From Rhodospirillales bacterium 70-18 (GTDB taxonomy: Bacteria; Pseudomonadota; Alphaproteobacteria; Acetobacterales; Acetobacteraceae): a stretch of DNA of 63,028 nucleotides. The notes under the pieces are model-generated. The model saw nothing but the letters and a program-made list of their open reading frames with translations, ran no database searches and was not told where the DNA came from. Below are positions 62,218 through 63,028 of the stretch, one piece after another. The DNA lies in the NCBI GenBank assembly GCA_001899585.1, contig MKWE01000019.1:1-63028 (forward strand), written 5' to 3'. Every line of letters starts with the position of its first letter. Position 1 is the first letter of the stretch. The position numbers were made by a program, and so were the translations under genes.

Positions 62218-63028
62218 TCAGAAACTGGTCGGCCAGGTGCGCATCAGATGCCGCCCGACGCCGCCGGCCGGCGCCATCCAATGCGCCCGCAGCATCTGGC
62301 GCAGGTAGTCCCGCGTCTCGCGCGGATCGATCACCGTCTGCGCGCCGTAGGCGGCCGCGAGGTCATAGGCGCCGGTCTCCCTGGTCATCGCCGCCACCGC
62401 CGCCTTGTAGGCCTCCGGGTTGCCGTCGCGCTGTGCCCCCAGCGCGATCACCGCGCCGTATTCCGGCTCCATGAAGCTCACCTCCGCCGTGGTCCAGGCC
62501 GCCACCTCGTCGGCATTGCCGGCGCCGCCCATGTTCAGCACCGCCTGGCCGTAGCTCTTGCGCATGATGATCGACAGCAGCGGCACGCTCACCAGGGAGA
62601 GCGCGTTCATCCAGTTGATCACCTTGCCCACCGCCCGCTTCGCCTCGCCCTGGATGCCCACCAGGAAGCCCGGCTGGTCGACCATCAGCACGATCGGGAT
62701 GTTGAAGCTGTCGCACAGCACCAGGAAGCTGGTGGCCTTGTCGCAGGCATCGGGGTCGATCGCGCCGCCCTTGACCAGCGGGTTGTTGGCGATGAACCCC
62801 ACCGTCCGCCCATCCAGCCGCGCCAGCGCCGTGACGATCGCGCGGCCGAACCGTGCCTTCATCTCGAACACGCTGCCCAGGTCGCAGATCGCCTCCAGCA
62901 CGCGGCGCACGTCGTACACTTGCTGGCGGGCCTTCGGCAGCAGCGCCTCCAGCCGCCCGGCCCCGCTCTCGGACCCTTCCGGCACCTCGGCCAGCGGCGG
63001 CGCCTCGCCATGGTGCGAAGGCATGTAG
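62218..63028 (-). CDS. Acyl-CoA carboxylase carboxyltransferase subunit, copy 2 (partial, cut by window edge)
   Basis: The C-terminal 270 residues of a carboxyltransferase continue past the right edge; the first visible codon reads Tyr, before MPSHHGEAPP. Motifs include VYDVRRVLEAICDLGSVFEM, SFLVLCDSFNIPIVLMVDQP, GFLVGIQGEAKRAVGKVINW and MRKSYGQAVLNMGG. It is a clear paralogue of copy 1 and is transcribed with it, ending 13 bp before copy 1 starts. Two beta-type subunits in one operon may give a heteromeric transferase or two substrate ranges. Confidence 0.92.
   Translation of the reverse strand, partial: YMPSHHGEAPPLAEVPEGSESGAGRLEALLPKARQQVYDVRRVLEAICDLGSVFEMKARFGRAIVTALARLDGRTVGFIANNPLVKGGAIDPDACDKATSFLVLCDSFNIPIVLMVDQPGFLVGIQGEAKRAVGKVINWMNALSLVSVPLLSIIMRKSYGQAVLNMGGAGNADEVAAWTTAEVSFMEPEYGAVIALGAQRDGNPEAYKAAVAAMTRETGAYDLAAAYGAQTVIDPRETRDYLRQMLRAHWMAPAGGVGRHLMRTWPTSF

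Overview
The window is GC-rich DNA from an alphaproteobacterium. The family is probably Acetobacteraceae, judging by gene content, frequent GTG/TTG starts, a conserved 206-residue hypothetical protein and A/T-rich multi-hairpin terminators; this placement is inference, because no rRNA or tRNA gene is visible. Most of the window is accessory catabolic and transport genes. The right-hand third is more housekeeping in character.

Layout. 1-2640: the end of an IS21-type element inside an MFS gene, then a SulP anion transporter with a universal stress protein. 2641-4118: relics, namely a 263-bp dispersed repeat and an IS3 transposase fragment. 4119-19798: module 1. It holds a threonine-dehydratase-like PLP lyase, an operon for an amino-acid-type binding protein, permease and enolase-superfamily enzyme, oppDF, a sulfatase pseudogene, a peptide binding protein with oppBC, a GntR regulator, and an operon for an aspartoacylase/DoeB-like deacylase, an M81 (MlrC) hydrolase and a second enolase-superfamily enzyme. 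Five copies of a GTATAC-centred palindrome sit on the promoters of these units, so one GntR protein plausibly controls the whole module. 20530-35835: module 2. It holds IclR, M81 and a GSA-aminomutase-like enzyme, then a complete peptide ABC importer with a fused double ATPase and a PhyH dioxygenase, divergent from two more M81 genes and an NHL beta-propeller. A second copy of the dispersed repeat lies at 36293-36557, so direct repeats about 33 kb apart bracket both modules. 36763-43178: LysR, two NtaA/SnaA-type flavin monooxygenases and a complete amino-acid-type ABC importer.

43470-52857 carries an S49 peptidase, an M20 amidohydrolase, a CDF metal exporter, two CBS-BON proteins, UppP, a hotdog-fold protein, a nitroreductase, a secreted DQ/DK-repeat protein and a CapA-like protein. 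53001-56624 holds a fifth, divergent M81 gene next to a GMC oxidoreductase and its small subunit. 56802-63028 encodes a split acyl-CoA carboxylase (biotin carboxylase, 73-residue biotin carrier, two carboxyltransferase paralogues) and a two-subunit NDP-forming acyl-CoA synthetase.

The most unusual feature is five divergent M81 metallohydrolases in one 63-kb stretch, four of them inside two regulated import-and-catabolism modules. The modules look built to import and dismantle unusual amide- or peptide-linked compounds. The substrate cannot be read from the sequence.
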